Source of the DNA: Holosporaceae bacterium
GTDB lineage: Bacteria > Pseudomonadota > Alphaproteobacteria > UBA3830
Reading direction: 5' to 3'
DNA: 16,709 nucleotides
Assembly (NCBI GenBank): GCA_031284345.1
Contig: JAITAC010000045.1
Span: 1 to 16,709, forward strand
In this document: positions 8,241 to 14,961 of the stretch, piece by piece
How positions within the stretch are numbered: the stretch's first letter is position 1
How the letters are laid out: every line of letters begins with the position of its first letter
Position numbers and translations under genes: made by a program
Notes under the pieces: generated by a model
Told to the model about the DNA's origin: nothing
What the model saw: only the letters and a program-made list of their open reading frames with translations
Database searches by the model: none

Positions 8241-8697
8241 TATCAAATTGAGCAATCTTAAGGCTCGCGATGGAATAGATAAAAAAGCAATAGGTCGTGG
8301 CATAGGTTCCGGCTGCGGAAAAACCAGCACCTACGGCCATAAAGGAGGAAAAGCTCGTTCCGGGCGTGGAAAAGTAAAATGGTTCGAAGGTGGGCAAATG
8401 CCGATTTATCGGCGTCTTCCAAAGCGAGGATTTGTGTCGAAAAGTGATAAATCATGCATCGTCTGCATAAATCTTGTGGATCTTCAAAGGCTTTGCGATG
8501 CGAAAATTATTTCTGCAGGGCAGGAGATTAATTTGGAAATTTTGAAGAGCCTGTATGCCATAAAAAATAGCGCCTGTACGCTTCGTTTATTGGGAAAAGG
8601 GGAGTTGAAAACTCCTCTAATCATTACGGCTGGATATGCTACTGATTCCGCCATAAGAGCCGTGGAAATGGCCGGTGGAAAAGTGCAAATAGCATAA
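8233..8697 (+). CDS. rplO: 50S ribosomal protein L15
   Basis: 154 residues. L15 is a late-assembly 50S protein with a long glycine/arginine-rich N-terminal extension into rRNA. That part is obvious here: GRGIGSGCGKTSTYGHKGGKARSG at residues 22-45 (shown as a region), followed by EGGQMPIYRRLPKRGF. The C-terminal half is the globular domain. I chose ATG 8233 (MSNIKLSNL), with GGGG at 8223-8226 correctly spaced; in-frame TTG 8221 and ATG 8227 would lack that spacing. It overlaps rpmD by 8 nt. It contains five cysteines. Confidence 0.96.
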   Translation: MSNIKLSNLKARDGIDKKAIGRGIGSGCGKTSTYGHKGGKARSGRGKVKWFEGGQMPIYRRLPKRGFVSKSDKSCIVCINLVDLQRLCDAKIISAGQEINLEILKSLYAIKNSACTLRLLGKGELKTPLIITAGYATDSAIRAVEMAGGKVQIA

Positions 8698-8743
8698 AAT
8701 TATTGCAAGGATTGCCTTAGCGGTCCAGTTGCGGTAATTCTAT
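8694..8743 (+). promoter_or_regulatory. Extended RNA hairpin in the rplO-secY gap (putative cis element)
   Basis: The 66-nt gap before secY contains an 11-bp uninterrupted stem: AATTATTGCAA (8698-8708) pairs with TTGCGGTAATT (8729-8739). Nine pairs are Watson-Crick and two are G-U. The stem can extend outward past one A-C mismatch by ATA/TAT (8694-8696 with 8741-8743). Inside, GGA (8709-8711) can pair with TCC (8724-8726) and CC (8715-8716) with GG (8722-8723), leaving a TTAGC loop. The two G-U pairs work only for + strand RNA. There is no T run after it, so it is not a classic terminator. It stands 8 nt before the GGGGG ribosome binding site of secY. Function unknown: protein binding, processing or translational control are all possible. 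Confidence 0.5.
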
Positions 8744-8763
8744 GTAATAGTGGGGGTTATTTA

Positions 8764-10095
8764 ATGTCATCAGAATCTATTTTCGATCGAGGCTTCAGTC
8801 TAGAGTCGTTTTCCAATGCGTCTGATTTTCAAAAAATGCGTATATTTACCATGTTAGCTCTTTTTGTTTACAGAATAGGAACATATATTCCGCTGCCGGG
8901 TCTTGATCCTGCCATTATAGATGAATTGGCTCGCAGGCATTTGTCCGGAGGTGGTTTTTTGGGGATGTTCAATATGTTCTCCGGAGGAGCGCTCAGTCGT
9001 ATGACGGTGTTTGCCTTGAACCTTATGCCTTACATATCTTCCAGCATTATTATTCAGTTGTTTACAATGATTTCCCCGACGCTGGAGGCTTTGAAAAAAG
9101 AAGGCGAAACCGGTCGCAAAAAAATTAATCAATATACCCGATATTTGACGATTTTCGTAGCGGGATTTCAGGCTTATGGCGCCAGTCTTTATCTTATGAA
9201 TATTCCCGGTGGTCCGGTGAAAATTGGTGGATTGTTTCCGCTGATAGCTGTTCCATCTTTGATATGTGGTACAATGTTTTTGGTTTGGCTGGGAGAGCAG
9301 ATTACGTCGCGGGGAGTAGGAAATGGATCATCGCTGCTGATCTTTTCCGGTATCGTCGCCGGTATGCCATCCAGTATCGCCAGTATTTTTGAAATGGGAC
9401 GGGCAGGAGCACTATCCATATTTGCGGTAACTGTCATATTTATCGTTGCCATTTTGGTCATATTATTCGTGGTGTTTATGGAAAGAGCCCAGAGACGAAT
9501 CGCCATACATTATCCACAACGGCAGGCCATGATGGCGCAGCAAGGAAAAACTATGGATTCCAATCATCTGCCGTTAAAAATAAACTCCGCCGGTGTTATT
9601 CCGCCGATTTTTGCCTATTCGTTGCTTTCTCTCCCCCTAATGTTAGCGGGTTTTTTGCACGGTGATAAGGGAGGGATATTCGGCGATGTACTGAATTTTT
9701 TCAGTCGAGGAGGAGTGTGGTTTTCGGTGGTATTGATCGCCATGATAATGTTCTTTTCGTTTTTCTATACGGCGGTAGTGTTTAATCCAACGGAAACGGC
9801 GGACAATCTCAAAAAAGCCGGCGGATTTATTCCGGGCGTAAGACCTGGACAGGCCACTGCGGAATATCTGGATTATATATTAACCAGATTAACCACCGTT
9901 GGAGCTCTTTATATGTCGTTTGTATGCATTCTTCCGGATATAATGCAATCGAGATTTGGAGTGCATTTTATTTTTGGTGGTACGGGAGTCTTGATTATTG
10001 TGGGCGTTACCATAGATACCATTTCGCAGATATATACACATATATTGTCACATCAATATAGGGGCGTTTTGAAGAAGGTGGGAAAGAAAAAATGA
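8764..10095 (+). CDS. secY: Protein translocase channel subunit SecY
   Basis: 443 residues, full length. SecY forms the inner-membrane protein-conducting channel with SecE and SecG and works with SecA and the ribosome. About ten hydrophobic segments are visible, near residues 27-45, 77-101, 126-145, 160-177, 188-206, 217-239, 277-297, 319-341, 376-394 and 402-420. Motifs include PYISSSIIIQL (89-99), the GVGNGSS loop (184-190), and the cytosolic loop GGFIPGVRPG (353-362) that contacts SecA and ribosomes. GGGGG at 8752-8756 is the ribosome binding site. It is separated from rplO by the only sizeable gap in the window, and its TGA overlaps the adk ATG. Confidence 0.99.
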   Translation: MSSESIFDRGFSLESFSNASDFQKMRIFTMLALFVYRIGTYIPLPGLDPAIIDELARRHLSGGGFLGMFNMFSGGALSRMTVFALNLMPYISSSIIIQLFTMISPTLEALKKEGETGRKKINQYTRYLTIFVAGFQAYGASLYLMNIPGGPVKIGGLFPLIAVPSLICGTMFLVWLGEQITSRGVGNGSSLLIFSGIVAGMPSSIASIFEMGRAGALSIFAVTVIFIVAILVILFVVFMERAQRRIAIHYPQRQAMMAQQGKTMDSNHLPLKINSAGVIPPIFAYSLLSLPLMLAGFLHGDKGGIFGDVLNFFSRGGVWFSVVLIAMIMFFSFFYTAVVFNPTETADNLKKAGGFIPGVRPGQATAEYLDYILTRLTTVGALYMSFVCILPDIMQSRFGVHFIFGGTGVLIIVGVTIDTISQIYTHILSHQYRGVLKKVGKKK

Positions 10096-10823
10096 GATGT
10101 TGTTGCGGATGTAAAAAAAAAGAAAATGAATCTGTTCCCGGAACAAAAGACACAAAAGGCGCAAAAAGTGTAAAAATTGTTGTACTTTTGGGTGCTCCCG
10201 GAGCAGGAAAAGGAACTGTTGCACAATATTTATTAGATAATTATGATGTAGTGCATTTTTCTACTGGAAATTTATTAAGAAATGAAGTAAAAAATGATAC
10301 TGAGCTCGGCCGTGAGGTTAGTGCTTACGTTGGTTCCGGCGGATTGGTGAACGATGATATTATCAATAAGGTTGTGGAATTGAATTTAGCGAAAACTCTA
10401 GAAAGCGGTTCGGCGATATTGTTGGATGGTTATCCTCGCTCGGTAGATCAGGCTAAGTTTTTGGATCAATTGGATTCCGGAAGTCTAAGAGACGCGATTC
10501 GTATTATTGAAATAGATGTGGAATCCGAAGTAGTAGTGGCGAGGCTTTTCGACCGCAAGATATGTTCGAAGTGTGGCGCGACATTTGGTCGTTTGGATGT
10601 CATTGCGGAATGTTCTCGTTGTGGAGGAGCTTTTGTGAAGAGGCCTGATGATGAAGAAGTTGTCATAAGGCGTCGTTTACAGGAATATAAAAGCACGACT
10701 ATGCCTGTTTCTGAGTATTACGGGAGCAGATTGTTGAAAGTGAATGGCGACAGGTCGCCGGATGAGGTAGCACGGGGCGTCACTGACGTTTTCCGTGATT
10801 TTGGCGTAAAAAAGAGGAGATGA
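10092..10823 (+). CDS. adk: Adenylate kinase with zinc-type LID and N-terminal Cys-cluster extension
   Basis: 243 residues. It interconverts ATP + AMP and 2 ADP in the cytosol. The P-loop GAPGAGKGT is at 34-42, the AMP-binding STGNLLR at 57-63, and DGYPR at 112-116. The LID is long, with four cysteines at 158, 161, 174 and 177 (CSKC...CSRC), the arrangement of zinc-stabilised adenylate kinases. The core is preceded by about 26 extra residues: MRCCCGCKKK plus a polar linker. No ATG, GTG or TTG lies in frame between the first codon and the beta strand before the P-loop, so the extension is almost certainly translated. The ATG overlaps the secY stop (ATGA), with AAGGTGGGA at 10075-10083. A run of nine A (10113-10121) lies in the extension. 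Confidence 0.97.
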   Translation: MRCCCGCKKKENESVPGTKDTKGAKSVKIVVLLGAPGAGKGTVAQYLLDNYDVVHFSTGNLLRNEVKNDTELGREVSAYVGSGGLVNDDIINKVVELNLAKTLESGSAILLDGYPRSVDQAKFLDQLDSGSLRDAIRIIEIDVESEVVVARLFDRKICSKCGATFGRLDVIAECSRCGGAFVKRPDDEEVVIRRRLQEYKSTTMPVSEYYGSRLLKVNGDRSPDEVARGVTDVFRDFGVKKRR

Positions 10824-10826
10824 TTC

Positions 10827-11204
10827 GTGGCTCGTATAGCTGGTGTAAATTTACCCGATAAAAAATGTGTTGAGTTCGCTCTGCGGTATATATATGGGAT
10901 AGGTCCAACGAGATCAGCTTTGATCTGCAAAGAAGTGGGCATCCCGTCTTCCAGAAGAGTATTTGAGCTCACCGACGATGAAGTTTTGAGAATTCGTGAG
11001 GTTATAGATAGAGATTATCAGGTGGAAGGGGATCTGCGACGAGTGGTCACCATGAACATCAAAAGACTGATGGATCTCGGTTGCTACAGGGGATTGAGAC
11101 ACAGAAAAGGTTTACCGGTTCATGGTCAAAGAACCCACACCAATGCCCGTACCAGAAAAGGAAAAGCGAGAGCAATTCCTGGCAAGAAAAAAGTAACGAA
11201 ATAA
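10827..11204 (+). CDS. rpsM: 30S ribosomal protein S13
   Basis: 125 residues. S13 in the 30S head contacts P-site tRNA and bridges to the large subunit. It starts [12 protein letters not shown] and has the helix-two-turn-helix segment IYGIGPTRS. The C-terminal tail is diagnostic: [19 protein letters not shown] followed by [10 protein letters not shown]. The start is GTG at 10827, which gives the expected N-terminus, with GAGGAG at 10814-10819 inside the adk end. It is the first gene of the alpha operon and directly follows adk without map, infA or rpmJ, as in other Alphaproteobacteria. Confidence 0.98.
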   Translation: MARIAGVNLPDKKCVEFALRYIYGIGPTRSALICKEVGIPSSRRVFELTDDEVLRIREVIDRDYQVEGDLRRVVTMNIKRLMDLGCYRGLRHRKGLPVHGQRTHTNARTRKGKARAIPGKKKVTK

Positions 11205-11218
11205 GGGGTTAGCACACT

Positions 11219-11611
11219 ATGGCTTATAAGAGTACTCAAAAAGTTAAGAAAAAAGATAAAAAAAATATTGTTTCCGGTGTTGTTCATATCAACGCCACCT
11301 TTAATAACACTACCATTACCATCACGGACATAAATGGTAATGCCATTGCCTGGAGTTCAGCTGGCAGTTTGGGATTTAAAGGATCACGTAAATCGACGCC
11401 ATATGCTGCGCAGATGGCGGCTGATAAAGCCGCGGCAAAAGCAATAGAACATGGTATGAAAAATGTTGATGTGGAAATTTTGGGACCGGGTTCCGGTCGC
11501 GAATCTGCTTTGAGAACATTTCAGTCGCTGGGATTGATTGTCGGCGCCATAAGGGATGTTACTCCAATTCCACATAATGGGTGCAGACCACCAAAACGCA
11601 GAAGAGTTTAG
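11219..11611 (+). CDS. rpsK: 30S ribosomal protein S11
   Basis: 130 residues. S11 lies on the 30S platform near the E-site codon. It has a lysine-rich start, then [18 protein letters not shown] (about 20-37), [21 protein letters not shown] (about 45-65) and the conserved end [19 protein letters not shown]. All are close to family consensus. It is 14 nt after rpsM. The next gene is rpoA, 18 nt on; rpsD (S4), which lies between them in gammaproteobacteria, is absent, as expected in Alphaproteobacteria. Confidence 0.98.
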   Translation: MAYKSTQKVKKKDKKNIVSGVVHINATFNNTTITITDINGNAIAWSSAGSLGFKGSRKSTPYAAQMAADKAAAKAIEHGMKNVDVEILGPGSGRESALRTFQSLGLIVGAIRDVTPIPHNGCRPPKRRRV

Positions 11612-11629
11612 TAAGTTGAGAGGTTTACA

Positions 11630-12661
11630 GTGATTCGAAAACAATGGCAGGATCTAATAAAACCGTATAAATTGCAGATCGACGGTGTGGGGGATTCCGA
11701 AATCGATGTCATGAATAGAGTTGAAACATTTGTGGCGGAGCCTTTGGAAAGAGGTTTTGGAACAACATTGGGAAATGCTATTCGCCGTGTTCTTTTGTCG
11801 TCGCTAAAGGGAGCTGCAGTTACGTCCATAAGAATAGATGGCGTTCTGCATGAGTTTTCGACCATTCCAGGAATATCGGAGGATGTGACTGATATCATTC
11901 TCAATATAAAATCCATGCCGCTAAAAATTGATACTGATACTCCTCATAAAATGAAAATATCCGCAAAGGGCCCCTGTGAGGTTACCGCTGGCATGTTTGA
12001 GTGTGGTGCTGGATTGGAAATCCTGAATCCGCATCATTACATCTGTACCGTCGCCGATGGAGCGTCGTTTACCATGGAAATGAATGTGGCTGTGGGAAGA
12101 GGCTACGTACCCGGACCACAAAACCGTACCGAAAATGCTCCGGTGGGAACTCTTTTCATCGATTCCATATTTAATCCTGTAAAAAAAGTGTCCTACAGGG
12201 TGGAAAATACTCGCGTAGGGCAGGTGACTGACTACGATAAATTAATCCTCGACGTGGAAACCAACGGATCCATCAAACCTGACGACGCCATCGCAATGGC
12301 TGCAAAAATATTGCAGGATCAGCTGCAGAAATTTATTAATTTCGAAGAAGAAATTGAAGAATTAGACGCCGATAAAGAACAGGTTCTGCCATTCAATCCG
12401 AACTTGCTCAGAAAAGTGGACGATCTCGAATTGTCTGTTCGCTCCATGAACTGCCTGAAGGGTGATAATATCGTGTACATCGGTGATCTGGTACAAAAAA
12501 CAGAAGGTGAGATGCTTCGAACTCCAAATTTTGGACGTAAGTCTCTCAATGAAATAAAAGAAGTGCTCTCCCAAATGGGTTTGTACTTGGGTATGCAGGT
12601 TAACGGTTGGCCGCTGGAAAATATGGAAGATGCTTCCAAGCGTGCTCATGAAAAATTTTAA
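11630..12661 (+). CDS. rpoA: DNA-directed RNA polymerase subunit alpha
   Basis: 343 residues, the alphaproteobacterial size. The N-terminal dimerisation and assembly domain carries [20 protein letters not shown] (39-58), the block that nucleates polymerase assembly. An acidic linker (about 238-252, [12 protein letters not shown]) leads to the C-terminal domain with [12 protein letters not shown] (266-277). Arg271 there matches E. coli Arg265, which contacts UP elements and activators. The start is GTG at 11630, preceded by GAGAGG at 11618-11623, and gives the standard [10 protein letters not shown]-terminus. rplQ follows after 11 nt. Confidence 0.98.
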   Translation: MIRKQWQDLIKPYKLQIDGVGDSEIDVMNRVETFVAEPLERGFGTTLGNAIRRVLLSSLKGAAVTSIRIDGVLHEFSTIPGISEDVTDIILNIKSMPLKIDTDTPHKMKISAKGPCEVTAGMFECGAGLEILNPHHYICTVADGASFTMEMNVAVGRGYVPGPQNRTENAPVGTLFIDSIFNPVKKVSYRVENTRVGQVTDYDKLILDVETNGSIKPDDAIAMAAKILQDQLQKFINFEEEIEELDADKEQVLPFNPNLLRKVDDLELSVRSMNCLKGDNIVYIGDLVQKTEGEMLRTPNFGRKSLNEIKEVLSQMGLYLGMQVNGWPLENMEDASKRAHEKF

Positions 12662-12672
12662 GGAGATTCAGA

Positions 12673-13110
12673 ATGCGTCATAGAATGAGTGGAAGGAAAT
12701 TTAATAGACCTACCGCACAGCGAAAAGCGCTGTTTAATAGCTTAGCGAAAGCTTTGTTGGGATATGAACAAATTGTTATAACTCTGCCAAAAGCCAAGGA
12801 TCTGAGGCCATATGTGGAAAAAATGCTTACCCTCGGAAAGCAAGGAACCCTCGCCGCCAGAAGAAATCTATTCGCTAAATTGCGGGATAATAAACTGGTG
12901 GCAAAAATTTGTGGCCCACTTGCTACTCGCTACGCCGATAGAAATGGCGGCTATACGCGTATAGTTAAGTGCGGATTTCGTAACGGTGATGCCGCTCCAA
13001 TGGCAGTCATTGAGTTGCTAAATCGCGATGTATCAGCCAAAGTCGGCGCTCCGAAAAAGCCGGAAGCTCCTACGGAAAATACAGCCGCACCCACTCCCGC
13101 TACTCCATGA
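12673..13110 (+). CDS. rplQ: 50S ribosomal protein L17
   Basis: 145 residues. L17 surrounds the tunnel exit region of the 50S subunit. The core starts [12 protein letters not shown] and has [20 protein letters not shown] (37-56) and the closing [11 protein letters not shown] (105-115). Residues about 124-145 form a low-complexity Pro/Ala/Thr tail ([19 protein letters not shown]), longer than the E. coli protein; tails of this kind are common in alphaproteobacterial L17. AAGGAG (12660-12665) overlaps the rpoA stop. It is the last gene of the alpha operon, and no terminator hairpin with a T run is seen in the 34 nt after it. Confidence 0.97.
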   Translation: MRHRMSGRKFNRPTAQRKALFNSLAKALLGYEQIVITLPKAKDLRPYVEKMLTLGKQGTLAARRNLFAKLRDNKLVAKICGPLATRYADRNGGYTRIVKCGFRNGDAAPMAVIELLNRDVSAKVGAPKKPEAPTENTAAPTPATP

Positions 13111-13117
13111 TAACGTC

Positions 13118-13134
13118 CTTCCATAATTCGGGAG
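13118..13134 (+). promoter_or_regulatory. Small hairpin overlapping the recO ribosome binding site (weak)
   Basis: CTTCC (13118-13122) can pair with GGGAG (13130-13134), giving 4 Watson-Crick pairs and one G-U around a 7-nt loop. GGGAG is the only ribosome binding site candidate for recO, so this stem would partly hide it. A 5-bp stem can arise by chance, and I cannot show that it is used. It might lower recO translation relative to the ribosomal-protein genes upstream. Confidence 0.25.
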
Positions 13135-13144
13135 AAAATAATGA

Positions 13145-13867
13145 ATGCAATGGAGAGAGGAAAGCATTATCCTTTCACTGAAGCCCTTTTCCGAGAGCTC
13201 TCGCATAGCGACTGTGTTTAATAAGTCCATGGGAAAAACTTCCGGACTCGTGAAGGGACTAAAATCCCCCATTCAGCCCGGAGATATAGGAGATGTCCGC
13301 TGGAATGGACGTACTCCGGAGCAATTGGGAACGCTAACTGTCGAAAATATATTTTCCCCCTTTGGACATGTGCTTAAAAAAAATTCCGAAATTTTTGCCA
13401 TCGACAGTGCCTGCTTCCTCTGCAAAAACGGAGTGCCGGAAAAAGCTCCTCATTCCGCGCTGTTCGATTCGCTAAAATCTCTACTTTTGGCGATTTCTAC
13501 GGGAAATTGGATGGTAGATTACGTTTTTTTCGAAATTAATTTTTTATCGGAAGTGGGATTTGGTCTGGATTTGTCCAAATGCGTCCTCACGGGAGCTACT
13601 TCCGGACTTGCCTACATTTCTCCCAAAACAGGCTGTGCCGTTACGGCCGAGGCCGGCAAAAAATATCTGGATAAACTATTCAAATTACCGGCATTTTTAG
13701 TTTCCCGAGATCATAGTCCGCAGAATGTAGATATTTTTTGTGCTTTGGAAATAACAGGACATTTTTTAAGACGATACTTTTGTGGTATAAACAAAAGAGC
13801 ATTGCCTTTTTCAAGGGATTGTCTAATTGAAAGCATAAAAAATATTATTGATGGAGTTAATCAGTGA
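13145..13867 (+). CDS. recO: DNA repair protein RecO
   Basis: 240 residues. RecO works with RecR (and RecF) to load RecA onto SSB-coated single-stranded DNA and anneals complementary strands. The N-terminal OB-fold region (1-80) shows WREESIILSLKPFSESSRIATVF and GKTSGLVKGLKSP blocks. The helical C-terminal region has the typical EINFLSEVGFGLDLSKC (130-146), the TG...LAYISPKTGCAV stretch (149-166) and LPAFL. No zinc-finger cysteine quartet is seen, as in most proteobacterial RecO. The start is ATG 13145, about 10 nt after GGGAG. An ATG 4 nt earlier is in another frame and soon stops. The stop overlaps the pntAA start (GTGA). Confidence 0.93.
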   Translation: MQWREESIILSLKPFSESSRIATVFNKSMGKTSGLVKGLKSPIQPGDIGDVRWNGRTPEQLGTLTVENIFSPFGHVLKKNSEIFAIDSACFLCKNGVPEKAPHSALFDSLKSLLLAISTGNWMVDYVFFEINFLSEVGFGLDLSKCVLTGATSGLAYISPKTGCAVTAEAGKKYLDKLFKLPAFLVSRDHSPQNVDIFCALEITGHFLRRYFCGINKRALPFSRDCLIESIKNIIDGVNQ

Positions 13868-14958
13868 AAATCAGCACAATTATCGATGAAATAGAAAAGC
13901 GTGTAGCCGTTACTCCGGAAACCGTCAAGAAATACATTAGTTTGGGATTGGAGGTGGAGCTGCCGCAAAATGTCGGATCGATGGCCGGATTTTTCGATGA
14001 CGAATACGCAGCTGCCGGAGCAAAAATTACTGAAACCGCGTTTGTGGAAGATGCCGATTTTTATGTTTGTGTTAAGCCGTCGTTTTTGGGAGCGCCAAAA
14101 ATTCCAGATGATTTAAAATTTAAATCCGGGAGTCATTTGGTGGGTATTTTATCTCCTTTACTGCACGAGAGATCTCTAAAAAAATTGTCGGAAATGGAAG
14201 TAAATTGCTATGCACTGGAGCTTGTCCCCAGGATTACGAGAGCTCAATCTATGGATGTTTTGTCTTCGCAATCTAGTATTGCCGGCTATAGGGCGGTGCT
14301 GGAGGCGCTGTCGCTCTATAGACGCGTAGTCCCGCTGATGATGACGGCGGCCGGCACTGTGCGTCCGGCGAAGATACTGGTGCTGGGAGCCGGAGTAGCT
14401 GGACTGCAAGCAATCGCCACGGCAAAACGTCTGGGAGCCGTTGTCTATGCCTTCGATGTGCGAAGCGTCGCTAAGGAACAGGTGGAGAGCCTGGGCGCTA
14501 CCTTTATATCCGTCGAAGCTAAAGATAGCGGTGAAACTGCCGATGGCTATGCCAAAGAAATGGACGACGACTATAAAAAACGTCAGGCGGAAAAGCTTGC
14601 GGAAGTCATTGCAAAAATGGATGTAATAATCACTACGGCCCAGATTCCAGGAAAACCGGCTCCGCTGCTCATAACTGAGGAAATGATAAAGTCAATAAAG
14701 AGCGGATCCGTGATTTTGGATATGGCCACCGAAAGCGGTGGAAACTGCGCTCTATCTCAAAAAAATGAGGTCGTGCTCGTGAACGGCGTGAGCATTATAG
14801 GATACGCAGATCTCGCCGCTAGCGTTGCATTCGATGCAAGCCAATTGTTTGCAAGAAACGCGTTCAATTTTGTCGCCCTCATGATCAAAAACGGAAATAT
14901 CGATACGTCCGACGAAATTGTACAAGCAGCACTGTTGAAAAATTTATCCGGAGAATAA
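13864..14958 (+). CDS. pntAA: Proton-translocating NAD(P) transhydrogenase, subunit alpha part 1 (domain I)
   Basis: 364 residues, corresponding only to the NAD(H)-binding domain I of the transhydrogenase. That enzyme uses the proton gradient to reduce NADP+ with NADH. In Rhodospirillum rubrum domain I is likewise a separate polypeptide (PntAA). Seen here: EKRVAVTPETVKKY (11-24), PRITRAQSMDVLSSQ (122-136) and the Rossmann loop GAGVAG (175-180). By alignment with the R. rubrum RQD loop, Arg123, Gln128, Asp131 and Ser134 are retained. No hydrophobic membrane segments follow, so PntAB and PntB must be supplied from elsewhere. Alanine dehydrogenase is related, but the DVLSSQ motif and the mobile-loop region favour PntAA. 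The GTG start overlaps recO by 4 nt. Confidence 0.92.
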   Translation: MKISTIIDEIEKRVAVTPETVKKYISLGLEVELPQNVGSMAGFFDDEYAAAGAKITETAFVEDADFYVCVKPSFLGAPKIPDDLKFKSGSHLVGILSPLLHERSLKKLSEMEVNCYALELVPRITRAQSMDVLSSQSSIAGYRAVLEALSLYRRVVPLMMTAAGTVRPAKILVLGAGVAGLQAIATAKRLGAVVYAFDVRSVAKEQVESLGATFISVEAKDSGETADGYAKEMDDDYKKRQAEKLAEVIAKMDVIITTAQIPGKPAPLLITEEMIKSIKSGSVILDMATESGGNCALSQKNEVVLVNGVSIIGYADLAASVAFDASQLFARNAFNFVALMIKNGNIDTSDEIVQAALLKNLSGE

Positions 14959-14961
14959 AAT

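Noticed and set aside
8698..8743. Reading the rplO-secY hairpin as an intrinsic terminator.
   Set aside because: No T run follows the stem, the stem is A/T-rich, and essential secY lies directly downstream.
8698..8763. A promoter for secY in the rplO-secY gap.
   Set aside because: TTGCAA, TTGCCT and TTGCGG lie here but none has a TATAAT-like box at 16-18 nt. The hairpin explains the sequence better.
10134..10144. GTTCCCGGAAC inverted repeat in the adk extension, considered as an operator.
   Set aside because: It is an 11-nt palindrome inside coding sequence, with no second copy and no promoter context; chance is the simplest reading.
13141..13221. A 26-codon frame starting at ATG 13141, just before recO.
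   Set aside because: It overlaps the recO N-terminus in another frame, has no similarity I recognise, and is best seen as a chance frame or at most a decoy start.
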